From positions 1-64,000 of the forward strand of contig NZ_FUWH01000007.1 in NCBI RefSeq assembly GCF_900167075.1: DNA of 64,000 nt, given 5' to 3'. Each line of letters opens with the position of its first letter. Positions within the stretch are counted from its first letter, which is position 1. The position numbers and the translations under genes are program-made. Source of the stretch: Sediminibacterium ginsengisoli (GTDB lineage: Bacteria > Bacteroidota > Bacteroidia > Chitinophagales > Chitinophagaceae). Shown piece after piece: positions 45,456 through 54,011 of the stretch. Under the pieces are notes generated by a model. That model saw nothing but the letters and a program-made list of their open reading frames with translations. It had not been told where the DNA came from and searched no databases.

Positions 45456-45496
45456 ATTTACATGTGCGGTCATTTATGTTATCATGAAACAGGCTT

Positions 45497-45826
45497 TTAT
45501 CCATTCCTGTATTCATAGATCCGGTCGGCTTCTTTTCTCCAGTCGCCCGGCCGGCCCCATTGCTTCAGTTTGCCATTCAGGAAATACAGGTAATAACGCT
45601 CAGCGATCTGCATGGTTCCGGCATCGTACCTGGTGTATTGCATTACTTCGAGTACGTCGTTTCCATACTGTGTACTGCCGATCACATTATCGGGTTTCTT
45701 TTTCAATGCAGTGTACACTTCTTCCTTGCTCATCCCCAGGCTGACCCTTGTAAGATCAATGGCCTTGTAAGGTGCGCATGACATAAAGAACAAAACGACG
45801 GTAACAAGGAAAATCCCTTTTTTCAT
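45497..45826 (-). CDS. BamE/SmpA-like small lipoprotein
   Basis: A 109-residue product. The ATG at 45826 gives a lipoprotein signal (MKKGIFLVTVVLFFMSC, lipobox Cys about 17). The mature part reads LTRVSLGMSKEEVYTALKKKP, the beginning of the BamE/SmpA-OmlA fold in which a small helix-loop precedes three beta strands (VMQYTRYDA, RYYLYFLNGKL). It may assist outer-membrane assembly, but it is short and distinct from the main BamE. A longer in-frame start would give 47 unlikely residues. Confidence 0.75.
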   Translation of the reverse strand: MKKGIFLVTVVLFFMSCAPYKAIDLTRVSLGMSKEEVYTALKKKPDNVIGSTQYGNDVLEVMQYTRYDAGTMQIAERYYLYFLNGKLKQWGRPGDWRKEADRIYEYRNG

Positions 45827-46436
45827 AAACTTAAATTGGTACGCCACATCCCTATGCGCAGAGAATAAAAATAAGCGTGGGACATACATGCTTATCCGTT
45901 GTATCGCATGAAACATCAGGTCTTCAGACAGAAATCCCTGTTTACAAAAATTTCCGTTCACTGGCACTTAAGATTCACGGTTCTTTTCACGAAATGAAGC
46001 TTACGCTTACTGTTTATTTTTTCTATAAAGGGGTATTTCACCCGCTTTATTTGCAACGCTATTTCAATAAAGACTGCCACTTATCCTCCATATATGCCGG
46101 TAATTGAATTAAACTACCGTTCATCACGGGTACTTTACCGCTCATATGAACGCAAGTCCCGCTTGGCCCTGTTCTGCTTTCATGGGGTATAGCCACTCTC
46201 TATCTTTACACCATCAAAGTAAACGGAGCCTCGCTCCTATGTGATATGAACCACTTATTGGAATTCCTTTTTGCCCGTTTCAGACAACGTGTAAAACCAC
46301 CGGAAGTCCGCACACTCTAGTTTCTCTTTCCTATTTTACATCTGTCCTGGCATTACACGTCAACAGCCGGTATTTTGCCTGCACGGATCATGCTGCAATG
46401 ATGCAGCGGACTGTCACTATTTTTTATACAACGATT
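45827..46436. other. 610-bp gene-poor gap
   Basis: No convincing large gene on either strand. It holds a 5-bp hairpin GGAGC-CTC-GCTCC (46225-46237) and a 24-codon reading frame (46246-46320, next entry). The open stretch at 45877-46107 shows no signal peptide, motif or plausible start and is rejected. Confidence 0.6.
46246..46320 (+). CDS. Possible 24-residue small protein
   Basis: ATG at 46246 to TAG at 46320 encodes a basic peptide with a hydrophobic N-terminal half, opening MNHLLEFLFARFRQRV. A near-consensus TATCTTTA lies at 46201-46208 and a short hairpin at 46225-46237. Speculative; could be chance. Confidence 0.15.
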   Translation: MNHLLEFLFARFRQRVKPPEVRTL

Positions 46437-46775
46437 ATGAATAAACAAATGAAACCCTTCGTTTTAACGATCATTGCTTTTGCATTACTGATGTGTCTTA
46501 TCTCCTGTAAAGAGAAGAATGAAGACATCAGTACAAGTGTAAACAAAAACGGTGCCATAGAAACTTCAGTAGAAGTGAAACATCTCGATGAACAGCACGA
46601 CCTGCTCATTACCACACACCGCGTGTGGGTAAAGAATGAACTGAGCAAAGCTTTTATTTACCAGGATACCGTTCCTTCGCTCGGTAAAACCTTTGCGGAA
46701 GCGGAGAACAGTGAAGGCGAAACAAAAAATGTATGGATCAACAAAGCTTACGAGATCTTTATTACCGTTAAGTAA
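46437..46775 (+). CDS. Lipoprotein, first gene of the ygiBC-like unit
   Basis: A 112-residue lipoprotein starting MNKQMKPFVLTIIAFALLMCLISC with the lipobox cysteine at about residue 24. The mature part is acidic and beta-rich (TSVEVKHLDEQHDLLITTHRVW). No family recognised. Only 7 bases separate it from the next lipoprotein gene, so it belongs to the same transcript as the ATP-grasp enzyme at 47149. In-frame ATG alternatives at 46398 and 46449 exist; 46437 gives the best signal. Confidence 0.75.
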   Translation: MNKQMKPFVLTIIAFALLMCLISCKEKNEDISTSVNKNGAIETSVEVKHLDEQHDLLITTHRVWVKNELSKAFIYQDTVPSLGKTFAEAENSEGETKNVWINKAYEIFITVK

Positions 46776-46782
46776 CAGCAAC

Positions 46783-47115
46783 ATGAAAAAATCATCTTAT
46801 ATAGAACTGGTACTGATCACCGCGGCGCTGGCCAGTTGTAATCAGCCGAAAAGGAAAGCAGACTGGGACGATAATGCCCGCATACACATCAGAAGCGATT
46901 CCACAGCGCCTTACACGCGCGCCAGGTATCATGGCGGAAGTCACTTATGGTATTATGCGTTCAGACCTTATGGTAACTACAGCAATGGTGTATACAACCA
47001 TGCGGGTTATTATTCATCGGCATTACCGGTAAGATCGAATATCGGATCCAACACGTTCAAGGGCGCTGTAACACGCGGCGGTTTCGGACGCAGTGCATTC
47101 AGTGTTTCATCGTAA
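46783..47115 (+). CDS. Small lipoprotein with YgiB-like TRGGFG motif
   Basis: A 110-residue lipoprotein (MKKSSYIELVLITAALASC, lipobox Cys19). The mature part is rich in Tyr, Gly, Ser and Arg (TRARYHGGSHLWYYAFRPYG) and ends with TRGGFGRSA (97-105). That string matches what I recall of the C-terminus of E. coli YgiB/YjfM (DUF1190), which is encoded directly upstream of the glutathionylspermidine synthetase-like YgiC/YjfC. Here too the ATP-grasp gene follows, 33 bases downstream. It is much shorter than YgiB, keeping the lipid anchor and the C-terminal motif. A longer in-frame start at 46693 would overlap the upstream gene and lose the signal. Confidence 0.8.
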   Translation: MKKSSYIELVLITAALASCNQPKRKADWDDNARIHIRSDSTAPYTRARYHGGSHLWYYAFRPYGNYSNGVYNHAGYYSSALPVRSNIGSNTFKGAVTRGGFGRSAFSVSS

Positions 47116-47148
47116 CATTTACAAGAACATCAACCATTATTACAACTT

Positions 47149-48279
47149 ATGAAAAGAATAAAAACCAATCCCCGGAACAACTGGCAATCTGCCGTAGAAA
47201 AACTGGGATTCGGATTCCATACTTCCAACGTCCCTTACTGGGATGAATCTGTATACTACGAGATGAAGATGGACGAGATCCTCTTCATTGAAAAAGCAAC
47301 TGCGGAGCTCTGGGATCTTTGCCTGGGAGCGGTACAGCATGTGATGGATCATAACCTGTATCATAAATTCGCCATTCCCGAATGGGCCATTCCGCTGATT
47401 GAAAAAAGCTGGACAGAAGATCACCCTGCCATTTACGGCCGCTTTGACCTCTGCTACAAAAACGGCGAAGTAAAAATGCTGGAGTTCAATGCAGATACAC
47501 CTACCAGCCTGTATGAAGCCGGCATTGTGCAGTGGTTCTGGCTGCAGGACTTTGACAAGAACAAAGACCAGTTCAACAGTATCCATGAAAAACTGATCGC
47601 CTACTGGAAATACCTGCATACTTACCTTCACCCGGGAACGCTTCATTTCACCTGCCTGAAAGAAACGCTGGAAGACCTGACCAACACCGAGTACATGCGC
47701 GACTGTGCTATCCAGGCCGGCATCGACACAAAACTCATCTTTATAGATGATCTGGGCTGGAACAGCGACACCATGGAATTTGTAGACATGGAGAACAAAC
47801 CGGTGAAAAATATTTTCAAACTTTATCCGTGGGAATGGCTGTTAAAGGAATCATTCGGTGAGAATATCCTCCGGGACAGCAACCATGCATTATGGATAGA
47901 GCCAGCCTGGAAGATGATCTTATCCAATAAAGCGATCCTGCCTGTATTATGGGAATTATACCCGGATTGCCCTTACCTGCTGCCGGCATATTTTGAGCCG
48001 GGCAGGCTTACAGATTATGTAAAAAAACCGATCCTCAGCCGCGAAGGTGCCAACATCAACCTGGTGCAGGATGGAAAACTGCTGCAGCATACGGAAGGCA
48101 TGTATGGTGGAGAAGGTGCTGTTTTCCAGCAACTGTTCACATTGCCGGAATTCGATGGAAATTATCCTGTGATCGGCAGCTGGGTTATTGGCCAGGAACC
48201 TGCCGGCATGGGTATCAGGGAAGCAAATGACCTGATCACGGCCAACAACAGCCGGTTTGTGCCGCACCTGATCAGCTAA
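47149..48279 (+). CDS. Glutathionylspermidine synthetase-like ATP-grasp enzyme (YgiC/YjfC type)
   Basis: A 376-residue ATP-grasp ligase with the catalytic pattern of the synthetase domain of glutathionylspermidine synthetase: YGRFDLCY (Arg98, Asp100), MLEFNADTPTSLYEAG (Glu112, Asn114), SREGANI near 290 and GSWVIGQEPAGMG near 345. These correspond in recalled E. coli Gsp to the ATP/Mg2+-binding Arg, Asp, Glu and Asn. The amidase half of E. coli Gsp is absent, as in YgiC and YjfC. It ends the unit with the two lipoproteins and is followed by a terminator. It should ligate an amine or peptide to a carboxylate with ATP, but the substrate is unknown. Confidence 0.88.
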   Translation: MKRIKTNPRNNWQSAVEKLGFGFHTSNVPYWDESVYYEMKMDEILFIEKATAELWDLCLGAVQHVMDHNLYHKFAIPEWAIPLIEKSWTEDHPAIYGRFDLCYKNGEVKMLEFNADTPTSLYEAGIVQWFWLQDFDKNKDQFNSIHEKLIAYWKYLHTYLHPGTLHFTCLKETLEDLTNTEYMRDCAIQAGIDTKLIFIDDLGWNSDTMEFVDMENKPVKNIFKLYPWEWLLKESFGENILRDSNHALWIEPAWKMILSNKAILPVLWELYPDCPYLLPAYFEPGRLTDYVKKPILSREGANINLVQDGKLLQHTEGMYGGEGAVFQQLFTLPEFDGNYPVIGSWVIGQEPAGMGIREANDLITANNSRFVPHLIS

Positions 48280-48284
48280 GAAAT

Positions 48285-48311
48285 AAAGCGGCCGGTTAAA
48301 CCGGCCGCTTT
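48285..48311. terminator. Terminator between convergent genes
   Basis: Stem AAAGCGGCCGG (48285-48295) with CCGGCCGCTTT (48301-48311), 5-base loop, at the end of the ATP-grasp gene and the convergent lipoprotein. Confidence 0.85.
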
Positions 48312-48313
48312 CG

Positions 48314-48769
48314 TTAATACCGTGAGAATACATACCTCGACACATAACCGCCGCGGTACAAAGTAGCGATCAGGCGGTTTCCGGTATACACCACATCATC
48401 GAAGAAGAGGTCTACAGAGCTTCCGGTATAACGGTCGTACACATGAATTTCAAACATATCGTGGCGACCATTGTAATAATCGCCGTACTGGTCGTAATAG
48501 CCACCCACCACAGACCTGATAAGCCAGGTACCGTTCATACGGTTATAGCCATCATCATATTTCGCAGAGCCGTTGCTGTAGAAGTCGAAAACGCCGTTCT
48601 CGAGCCCTGAGTTAAAATAGCGCCAGCCATAGCCATTGCTTTCCTTTGTTTCCGTAACGATCCAGGAACCGGATAAAGCACCCGGAGAAGGTACGGATAC
48701 ATATTTCTTACAGGCGGTAAAAGAGACAAGAACCAGTAAAAGAGATGAGATGAGTAAAGTTCTTTTCAT
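48314..48769 (-). CDS. Lipocalin-like lipoprotein
   Basis: A 151-residue lipoprotein (MKRTLLISSLLLVLVSFTAC, lipobox Cys about 20). The start of the mature part, LSGSWIVTE, and the alternating strand pattern with NGTWLIRS resemble a small lipocalin-like beta-barrel common in Bacteroidota. It is rich in Tyr and Gly. Function unknown; it stands alone, convergent with the ATP-grasp gene. Confidence 0.75.
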   Translation of the reverse strand: MKRTLLISSLLLVLVSFTACKKYVSVPSPGALSGSWIVTETKESNGYGWRYFNSGLENGVFDFYSNGSAKYDDGYNRMNGTWLIRSVVGGYYDQYGDYYNGRHDMFEIHVYDRYTGSSVDLFFDDVVYTGNRLIATLYRGGYVSRYVFSRY

Positions 48770-48902
48770 AACAGTGGTTTTATTGGTACATCAAACTGTT
48801 TCTGTGAATACCTATTCAATTCCTTTACCAGAAACTGCAAACCGGGCGTCACAGGTCCCTTTTATATTTTTTTTAACGAAAAGTCCGAACGCCCAATTCA
48901 GC

Positions 48903-48910
48903 TATATTTG
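48903..48910 (+). promoter_or_regulatory. Probable -7 element of aspS (TATATTTG)
   Basis: TATATTTG matches TAnnTTTG 67 bases before the aspS ATG; no TTG at -33. Confidence 0.4.
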
Positions 48911-48977
48911 CAGCAAAGAGCAGCCCTGCTGTTGTTCTCTGTGATTGCAGCCATAAACATCAAGCAAAATCAATCGT

Positions 48978-50804
48978 ATGTATCGCACGCACACCTGTGG
49001 TGAATTAAGGATCAGTGACGTAAACAAGGAAGTAACCCTGGCCGGATGGGTTCAGACCGTTCGTAAATTCGGCGCTATCACTTTTGTTGATCTCCGTGAC
49101 CGTTATGGCATTACGCAATTGTTATTTGGTGAAGACCTCAACACATTACTCGATTCCAACCCGCTCGGACGCGAATTCGTATTGCAGGCAACGGGCGTGG
49201 TATCAGAACGCAGCAGCAAGAACAGTCATATCCCTACGGGCGATATCGAGATCAGTATTCAGTCGTTCAGCATCTTGAATAAATCAGCGGTACCACCATT
49301 CACCATCCAGGATGATACCGATGGCGGTGATGATCTGCGTATGAAATACCGTTTCCTGGACCTGAGGCGTAATGCGGTGAAAAGGAACCTGGAGCTGCGT
49401 TATGCAGTGAACCGTTCGGCGCGCAACTACCTGCACGAGAACCAGTTCATGGATATTGAAACACCATTCCTGATCAAGTCCACGCCGGAAGGTGCAAGGG
49501 ATTTCGTGGTACCATCGCGTATGAATCCCGGGCAGTTCTATGCTTTGCCGCAATCGCCGCAAACATTCAAGCAGTTGCTGATGGTAAGCGGTTATGACCG
49601 TTATTACCAGATCGTAAAATGCTTCCGCGATGAGGATCTCCGTGCCGACAGGCAGCCGGAATTCACACAGATCGACTGTGAAATGGCATTTGTGGAACAG
49701 GAAGATATCCTGAACATGTTCGAAGGCCTCGTGAAAAGGATCTTCAAAGATGTAAAGGACATTGATTATACAGACAAGGTAGAGCGCATGACCTGGGAAG
49801 ATGCGATGTGGCAGTTCGGGAACGACAAGCCCGATATCCGCTTCGGCATGCAGATCGCCAACCTGAAATCGGCATTCCTGAAAGGCGGCCGGATCTCTGC
49901 AACCGGAGAATTGATCAACGGGGCAGGTTTCGGTGTTTTCGATAACGCAGAAACAGTGCTGGCCATTGCAGTTCCGGGCTGCAGCGAATATACCCGCAAG
50001 CAGACCGATGAGCTGACCGAATGGGTAAAACGTCCGCAGATCGGCATGCAGGGACTGGTATTCATCAAATGCAATGCAGATGGCACTTACAAGAGCAGTG
50101 TTGACAAGTTTTACAGCGAAGAAAAACAGAAAGCAATAGCGGAAGCCGCGGGAGCCAAAGCCGGCGACCTGGTATTGATACTGGCGGGCCGTGAAGAAAG
50201 AACACGTAAAGCGATCAGTGAGCTAAGGCTTGAAATGGGTAAAAGATTAGGCTTACGTAAAGAAGATGAATTCAGGTTATTATGGGTGATGGATTTCCCG
50301 CTGTTCGAATATGCGGAAGAAGAGAACCGCTGGGTAGCGCGACACCATCCGTTCACTTCACCGAAGCCGGACCAGATCGATGTGATGATCAATAACAATC
50401 CCGTTATTGAAAATGCAGACAAATACCTGGAACACCCCTATTCCAATATCAAAGCCAATGCATATGATATGGTACTGAACGGAAACGAGATCGGCGGTGG
50501 TTCAATCCGGATCTACCAGCGTGCGCTGCAGGAGAAAATGTTTGCTGCACTGGGTATGAGTGAGGAAGAAGCCCTGCACAAGTTCGGCTTCCTGCTGGGT
50601 GCTTTTGAATATGGCGCACCGCCGCACGGAGGTATCGCTTTCGGTTTCGACCGGCTCTGTTCAATCCTCGGTGGCAGCGAGAGTATCCGCGACTTTATTG
50701 CGTTCCCGAAAAACAACAGCGGCCGCGATGTAATGCTGGATGCACCGAGCAGTATAGACGACAAGCAATTCGACGAATTACAGATAAAACTGGATCTGAA
50801 ATAA
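48978..50804 (+). CDS. aspS: Aspartyl-tRNA synthetase
   Basis: A 608-residue class II synthetase of the bacterial long type, with an anticodon-binding OB fold ([20 protein letters not shown]). The catalytic domain has [39 protein letters not shown] and [19 protein letters not shown], the GAD insertion (about 300-425), and the final class II motif GIAFGFDRL. It charges tRNA-Asp. A terminator follows directly. Confidence 0.98.
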   Translation: MYRTHTCGELRISDVNKEVTLAGWVQTVRKFGAITFVDLRDRYGITQLLFGEDLNTLLDSNPLGREFVLQATGVVSERSSKNSHIPTGDIEISIQSFSILNKSAVPPFTIQDDTDGGDDLRMKYRFLDLRRNAVKRNLELRYAVNRSARNYLHENQFMDIETPFLIKSTPEGARDFVVPSRMNPGQFYALPQSPQTFKQLLMVSGYDRYYQIVKCFRDEDLRADRQPEFTQIDCEMAFVEQEDILNMFEGLVKRIFKDVKDIDYTDKVERMTWEDAMWQFGNDKPDIRFGMQIANLKSAFLKGGRISATGELINGAGFGVFDNAETVLAIAVPGCSEYTRKQTDELTEWVKRPQIGMQGLVFIKCNADGTYKSSVDKFYSEEKQKAIAEAAGAKAGDLVLILAGREERTRKAISELRLEMGKRLGLRKEDEFRLLWVMDFPLFEYAEEENRWVARHHPFTSPKPDQIDVMINNNPVIENADKYLEHPYSNIKANAYDMVLNGNEIGGGSIRIYQRALQEKMFAALGMSEEEALHKFGFLLGAFEYGAPPHGGIAFGFDRLCSILGGSESIRDFIAFPKNNSGRDVMLDAPSSIDDKQFDELQIKLDLK

Positions 50805-50819
50805 ATCCACCTCATTTTC

Positions 50820-50854
50820 AAAAGCCGCAAGTCCAAAGATTGCGGCTTTTTTTA
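50820..50854 (+). terminator. Terminator of aspS
   Basis: Stem AAAAGCCGCAA (50820-50830) with TTGCGGCTTTT (50840-50850), 9-base loop, then further T. Confidence 0.9.
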
Positions 50855-50872
50855 TGCTGCCCGTTTTATTGA

Positions 50873-50880
50873 TACATTTG
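50873..50880 (+). promoter_or_regulatory. Probable -7 element (TACATTTG)
   Basis: TACATTTG matches TAnnTTTG 35 bases before the membrane-protein start at 50916, directly after the aspS terminator. Confidence 0.4.
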
Positions 50881-50915
50881 TGCCACGGCAGCGCAGTTGC
50901 TGCGGTAACTTTTGT

Positions 50916-51422
50916 ATGAAACAATTATCTATTTTCCGTTTACTTACGTTTATACTCTTGCCATTTGCCGGTATATTCGGGCTGTTCGCATTATTGTTCC
51001 TGCTGGCAGCGCTTGTGAACCCGGCCATATTACTTGCCGCCTTTCTTTTCGCGTGCATTGCCATTTATTCATTCACCAGCCTGAGCTTTCTCCAGAAAGG
51101 AATTGAATCCGGCAGGCCCTGCAAGCCAGGGTTACGCGATTGGATAAGGGTAAATGCGTATGTATGTGTTTTTGTAGGGATAATGTTCTTTTTGAATGCC
51201 GTAAGCATTTTCATCTCAGATCCCGCTACTTTACGTTCCGCGATGACACAGCTGATCGAGGCACAGTCGGGCGCAGGCGCAGGTATCGATGTGGATATGT
51301 TCATGCGTATCCTCAAGGGCATGGCCGGCTTTTTCTTCTTCTTCAGTATCCTGCTGCTGGTACATGTATTCCTGAATTTCAGGCTTATGAAAATTTACCG
51401 GCACGTATTCCGGGCATCCTGA
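50916..51422 (+). CDS. Four-helix membrane protein, unknown
   Basis: A 168-residue protein with four clear TM helices (about 5-30, 33-52, 78-98, 132-155). A polar linker with IEAQSGAGAGIDVDMF lies between helices 3 and 4. Start at 50916 (MKQLSIFRLLTFILLP) removes twelve cysteine-containing leader residues. I recognise no family. It precedes rarA by 43 bases. Confidence 0.75.
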   Translation: MKQLSIFRLLTFILLPFAGIFGLFALLFLLAALVNPAILLAAFLFACIAIYSFTSLSFLQKGIESGRPCKPGLRDWIRVNAYVCVFVGIMFFLNAVSIFISDPATLRSAMTQLIEAQSGAGAGIDVDMFMRILKGMAGFFFFFSILLLVHVFLNFRLMKIYRHVFRAS

Positions 51423-51465
51423 TCCCCTCGCAGCACAGGCACATTTTTTTAAGTAATTTTACCCT

Positions 51466-52746
51466 GTGAATCATGCAGCACCATTAGCCGAAAGAATGCG
51501 CCCGGTAACACTGGACGACCTTGCCGGTCAGGAACACCTGACAGGCAAGGGTAGTATCCTGAGAACAGCCATAGAGCAGGGCCGTATTCCATCGATGCTT
51601 TTATGGGGGCCACCCGGTGTAGGAAAAACAACCATCGCCAATATCATCGCCCATACGCTGCATGCGCCTTATTTCCAGCTGAGTGCCATCAGCAGCGGTG
51701 TAAAAGATGTGCGGGAAGTGATCGATACAGCGAAACACCAGCCCGGCGCGATCCTGTTCATAGATGAGATCCACCGTTTTAACAAAGGCCAGCAGGATGC
51801 ATTGCTGGGTGCTGTGGAGAAAGGCACCATTACACTCATCGGCGCCACAACAGAAAACCCTTCTTTTGAAGTAAACAGCGCCTTGCTCAGCCGCTGCCAG
51901 GTATACGTATTGAAATCGCTGCAGGATGAAGACCTTATTGCATTATTGCAGCAGGCCATTGAAAAGGATGAAGTACTGAAACAGTATATCATCACATTAA
52001 AAGAAACGGAAGCGCTGATCAATATTTCGGGCGGTGATGCACGCAAGCTACTGAACCTGTTCGACCTCGTGGTGCAAACAGAAGCGCAAAAGAAAAATGC
52101 ACAGAAGAACATTGTTATCACCAATGCGCTGGTGATGAATGTTGCACAGAAAAAAGTGGCTTTGTACGACAAACAGGGCGAGCAGCATTATGATATTATT
52201 TCAGCCTTTATCAAAAGTATGCGCGGAAGCGATCCCAACGGAGCTGTTTACTGGCTGGCCAGGATGATCGAAGGTGGGGAAGATGTGAAATTCATCGCCC
52301 GCCGCATGCTGATCTTCGCAAGTGAAGACATAGGCAATGCCAATGCCAATGCGCTGTTGCTGGCAAATGCAACTTTCGATGCAGTTGCAAAAATAGGTTA
52401 CCCGGAAAGCCGGATCATCCTTTCCCAATGTGCCACATACCTGGCATCTTCCGTAAAAAGCAACGCCTCGTATATGGCAATCGGCGCAGCACTCAGTGCT
52501 GTTCAGCAACATGGCGACCTGCCGGTTCCGCTGCATATCAGGAATGCGCCTACCAAACTGATGAAGGACCTTAATTACGGCAAGAACTACCAGTACTCCC
52601 ACCAGGGCGAAGGAAATTTCATCGAGCAGGAATACCTGCCTGAAAAACTCGCCGGCACGCGCTTTTATGATCCGGGTAATAATGCCCGGGAGCAGGAACT
52701 GAGGAAATTCCTCAAAGAGCGCTGGAAAAACAAGTACGGTTATTAG
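51466..52746 (+). CDS. rarA: Replication-associated recombination protein A (RarA/MgsA)
   Basis: A 426-residue AAA+ ATPase, related to clamp loaders, acting at stalled replication forks. It has [20 protein letters not shown], Walker [10 protein letters not shown], Walker [20 protein letters not shown], sensor [19 protein letters not shown], and the C-terminal tetramerisation domain with [13 protein letters not shown] and [14 protein letters not shown] begin at a GTG (51466), as the family normally starts just before PLAERMRP; no in-frame ATG lies closer until 51496. A TAATTTTA element ends 4 bases upstream. Confidence 0.95.
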   Translation: MNHAAPLAERMRPVTLDDLAGQEHLTGKGSILRTAIEQGRIPSMLLWGPPGVGKTTIANIIAHTLHAPYFQLSAISSGVKDVREVIDTAKHQPGAILFIDEIHRFNKGQQDALLGAVEKGTITLIGATTENPSFEVNSALLSRCQVYVLKSLQDEDLIALLQQAIEKDEVLKQYIITLKETEALINISGGDARKLLNLFDLVVQTEAQKKNAQKNIVITNALVMNVAQKKVALYDKQGEQHYDIISAFIKSMRGSDPNGAVYWLARMIEGGEDVKFIARRMLIFASEDIGNANANALLLANATFDAVAKIGYPESRIILSQCATYLASSVKSNASYMAIGAALSAVQQHGDLPVPLHIRNAPTKLMKDLNYGKNYQYSHQGEGNFIEQEYLPEKLAGTRFYDPGNNAREQELRKFLKERWKNKYGY

Positions 52747-52772
52747 GCCGATGTTCCTCTTCTGACAAACTC

Positions 52773-52807
52773 TTTGTATCTTACCATTACCTGTTTTGTA
52801 TCTTACC
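52773..52807. repeat. 13-bp direct repeat upstream of the candidate toxin
   Basis: TTTGTATCTTACC occurs at 52773-52785 and again at 52795-52807, 22 bases apart, two helical turns. It lies between rarA and the papain-like gene. Confidence 0.55.
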
Positions 52808-52845
52808 CGGGATGCCTGCAATTATTGTCATCTAAACAGCATCCT

Positions 52846-53916
52846 ATGTTCTCCACCAGCAGCCCGAAAGAAAGCGCCGGCAGATCCAATGCTGCATCTG
52901 TTACAGGCAATGGAAAATCATTAGCGCCTCCAGGCGTTAAAGCCTTTATGCCCGCCCCTCTCCAACCGGTAAAAGAAATGATAACACCGGTTGTTCAGGG
53001 TGTTTTTGGCCAAGAGTCTGCAACACAGGTAGTGGAAAAGCTGAAAAAAAGATATCCGGGTGTAATCACTCCGATCGCAAATAAACTTGTATCCGATTTT
53101 GCAGGATTGAATGATCTGGATGATGTATTGGATTATATCTACGATATGATGGGGAAAAATCAGAAGCTGAGAAAAATAAAGGCGGGCGATGCCAGAAATT
53201 TTGATATACCTGGCAGGCTTGCAGCGGCACAAGCCGCAATTGCCCACGCAAAATCTATTTTTAAGTGGGGCGCAGGAAACCAGCTGGAAGCCCAGCATGT
53301 GAGTGAAGGGAATGCAGGCGAAAGAAGCAATATTGCCAAAGCGATTAACCCCATAAGGGTTGCTGAAATGCCCAGCGATCATCTTATTAAAAGCGTAAAT
53401 GAAAACGCAGCAGCCGGGCTTAGCCGTGGCGGTACTTGTGCACAATATGCAGCTGTTGTATTTGAATATCTGAAATCAACCGGAAAATATCAATTGACAC
53501 TGGTTTCCAAAAAAGACCACACTTTCGTTGTTATCGGCGATTATAGTCATGAAACGGAAAATACCCTTGTAGTAGCCGATGCGTGGCCCTCGGTCGCACA
53601 GGCGCTGTTATTTGCCGATCATTTCTCTGAAGGGAAAGGCGGAATGGCAGTAAAAACAGGATTTAAACCACCTGATCCATCCGAAGGATCCGACTCAGAC
53701 GAAGACGAACCACTTCCGGTTTCAGTAAAACCAGCCTCTCTCAGAGGTAAAGATCTTAATGCCAAAAACGATCGTAATTTCCTGGCTGAAGCCACTACAG
53801 AACTTGCCCCAACGGGCCATAAAGACCTGTCACTGATGCATTATGCAGTTGGTAGCGATGAAGACGGTTATTCAATGTTAGACAATCTCGGCATCCATTT
53901 CGATAACCTTGGATAG
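52846..53916 (+). CDS. Candidate toxin/effector with papain-like Cys-His-Asp pattern
   Basis: A 356-residue protein with no signal peptide. Residues 1-30 are a Ser/Pro/Gly-rich low-complexity head (MFSTSSPKESAGRSN). The middle (30-190) is mixed. At 190-250 a pattern typical of papain-like toxin domains appears: SRGGTCAQYAAVVFEYL (Cys198), DHTFVVIGDY (His225), and VVADAWPS (Asp245, Trp247). Spacings of 27 and 20 residues between Cys, His and Asp suit this class. An acidic stretch (SEGSDSDEDEP) lies near 290. This is my inference from motif shape; I have no confirmed family name. Start at 52846 is the second in-frame ATG; the upstream 24 residues look like intergenic DNA. Confidence 0.7.
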   Translation: MFSTSSPKESAGRSNAASVTGNGKSLAPPGVKAFMPAPLQPVKEMITPVVQGVFGQESATQVVEKLKKRYPGVITPIANKLVSDFAGLNDLDDVLDYIYDMMGKNQKLRKIKAGDARNFDIPGRLAAAQAAIAHAKSIFKWGAGNQLEAQHVSEGNAGERSNIAKAINPIRVAEMPSDHLIKSVNENAAAGLSRGGTCAQYAAVVFEYLKSTGKYQLTLVSKKDHTFVVIGDYSHETENTLVVADAWPSVAQALLFADHFSEGKGGMAVKTGFKPPDPSEGSDSDEDEPLPVSVKPASLRGKDLNAKNDRNFLAEATTELAPTGHKDLSLMHYAVGSDEDGYSMLDNLGIHFDNLG

Positions 53917-54011
53917 CCCGTTCATCGGCCCTGAAGCTTTGTTTAGCACTTTATCAAAAGATGGCTGATTTTGTCTGTATCCTTAGTATTTTTAAGACAT
54001 AACCATCTATC

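Noticed and set aside
45877-46107. Open frame of 76 codons in the 45.8-46.4 kb gap
   Set aside because: No signal peptide, domain or promoter; amino-acid composition looks random and it overlaps no operon.
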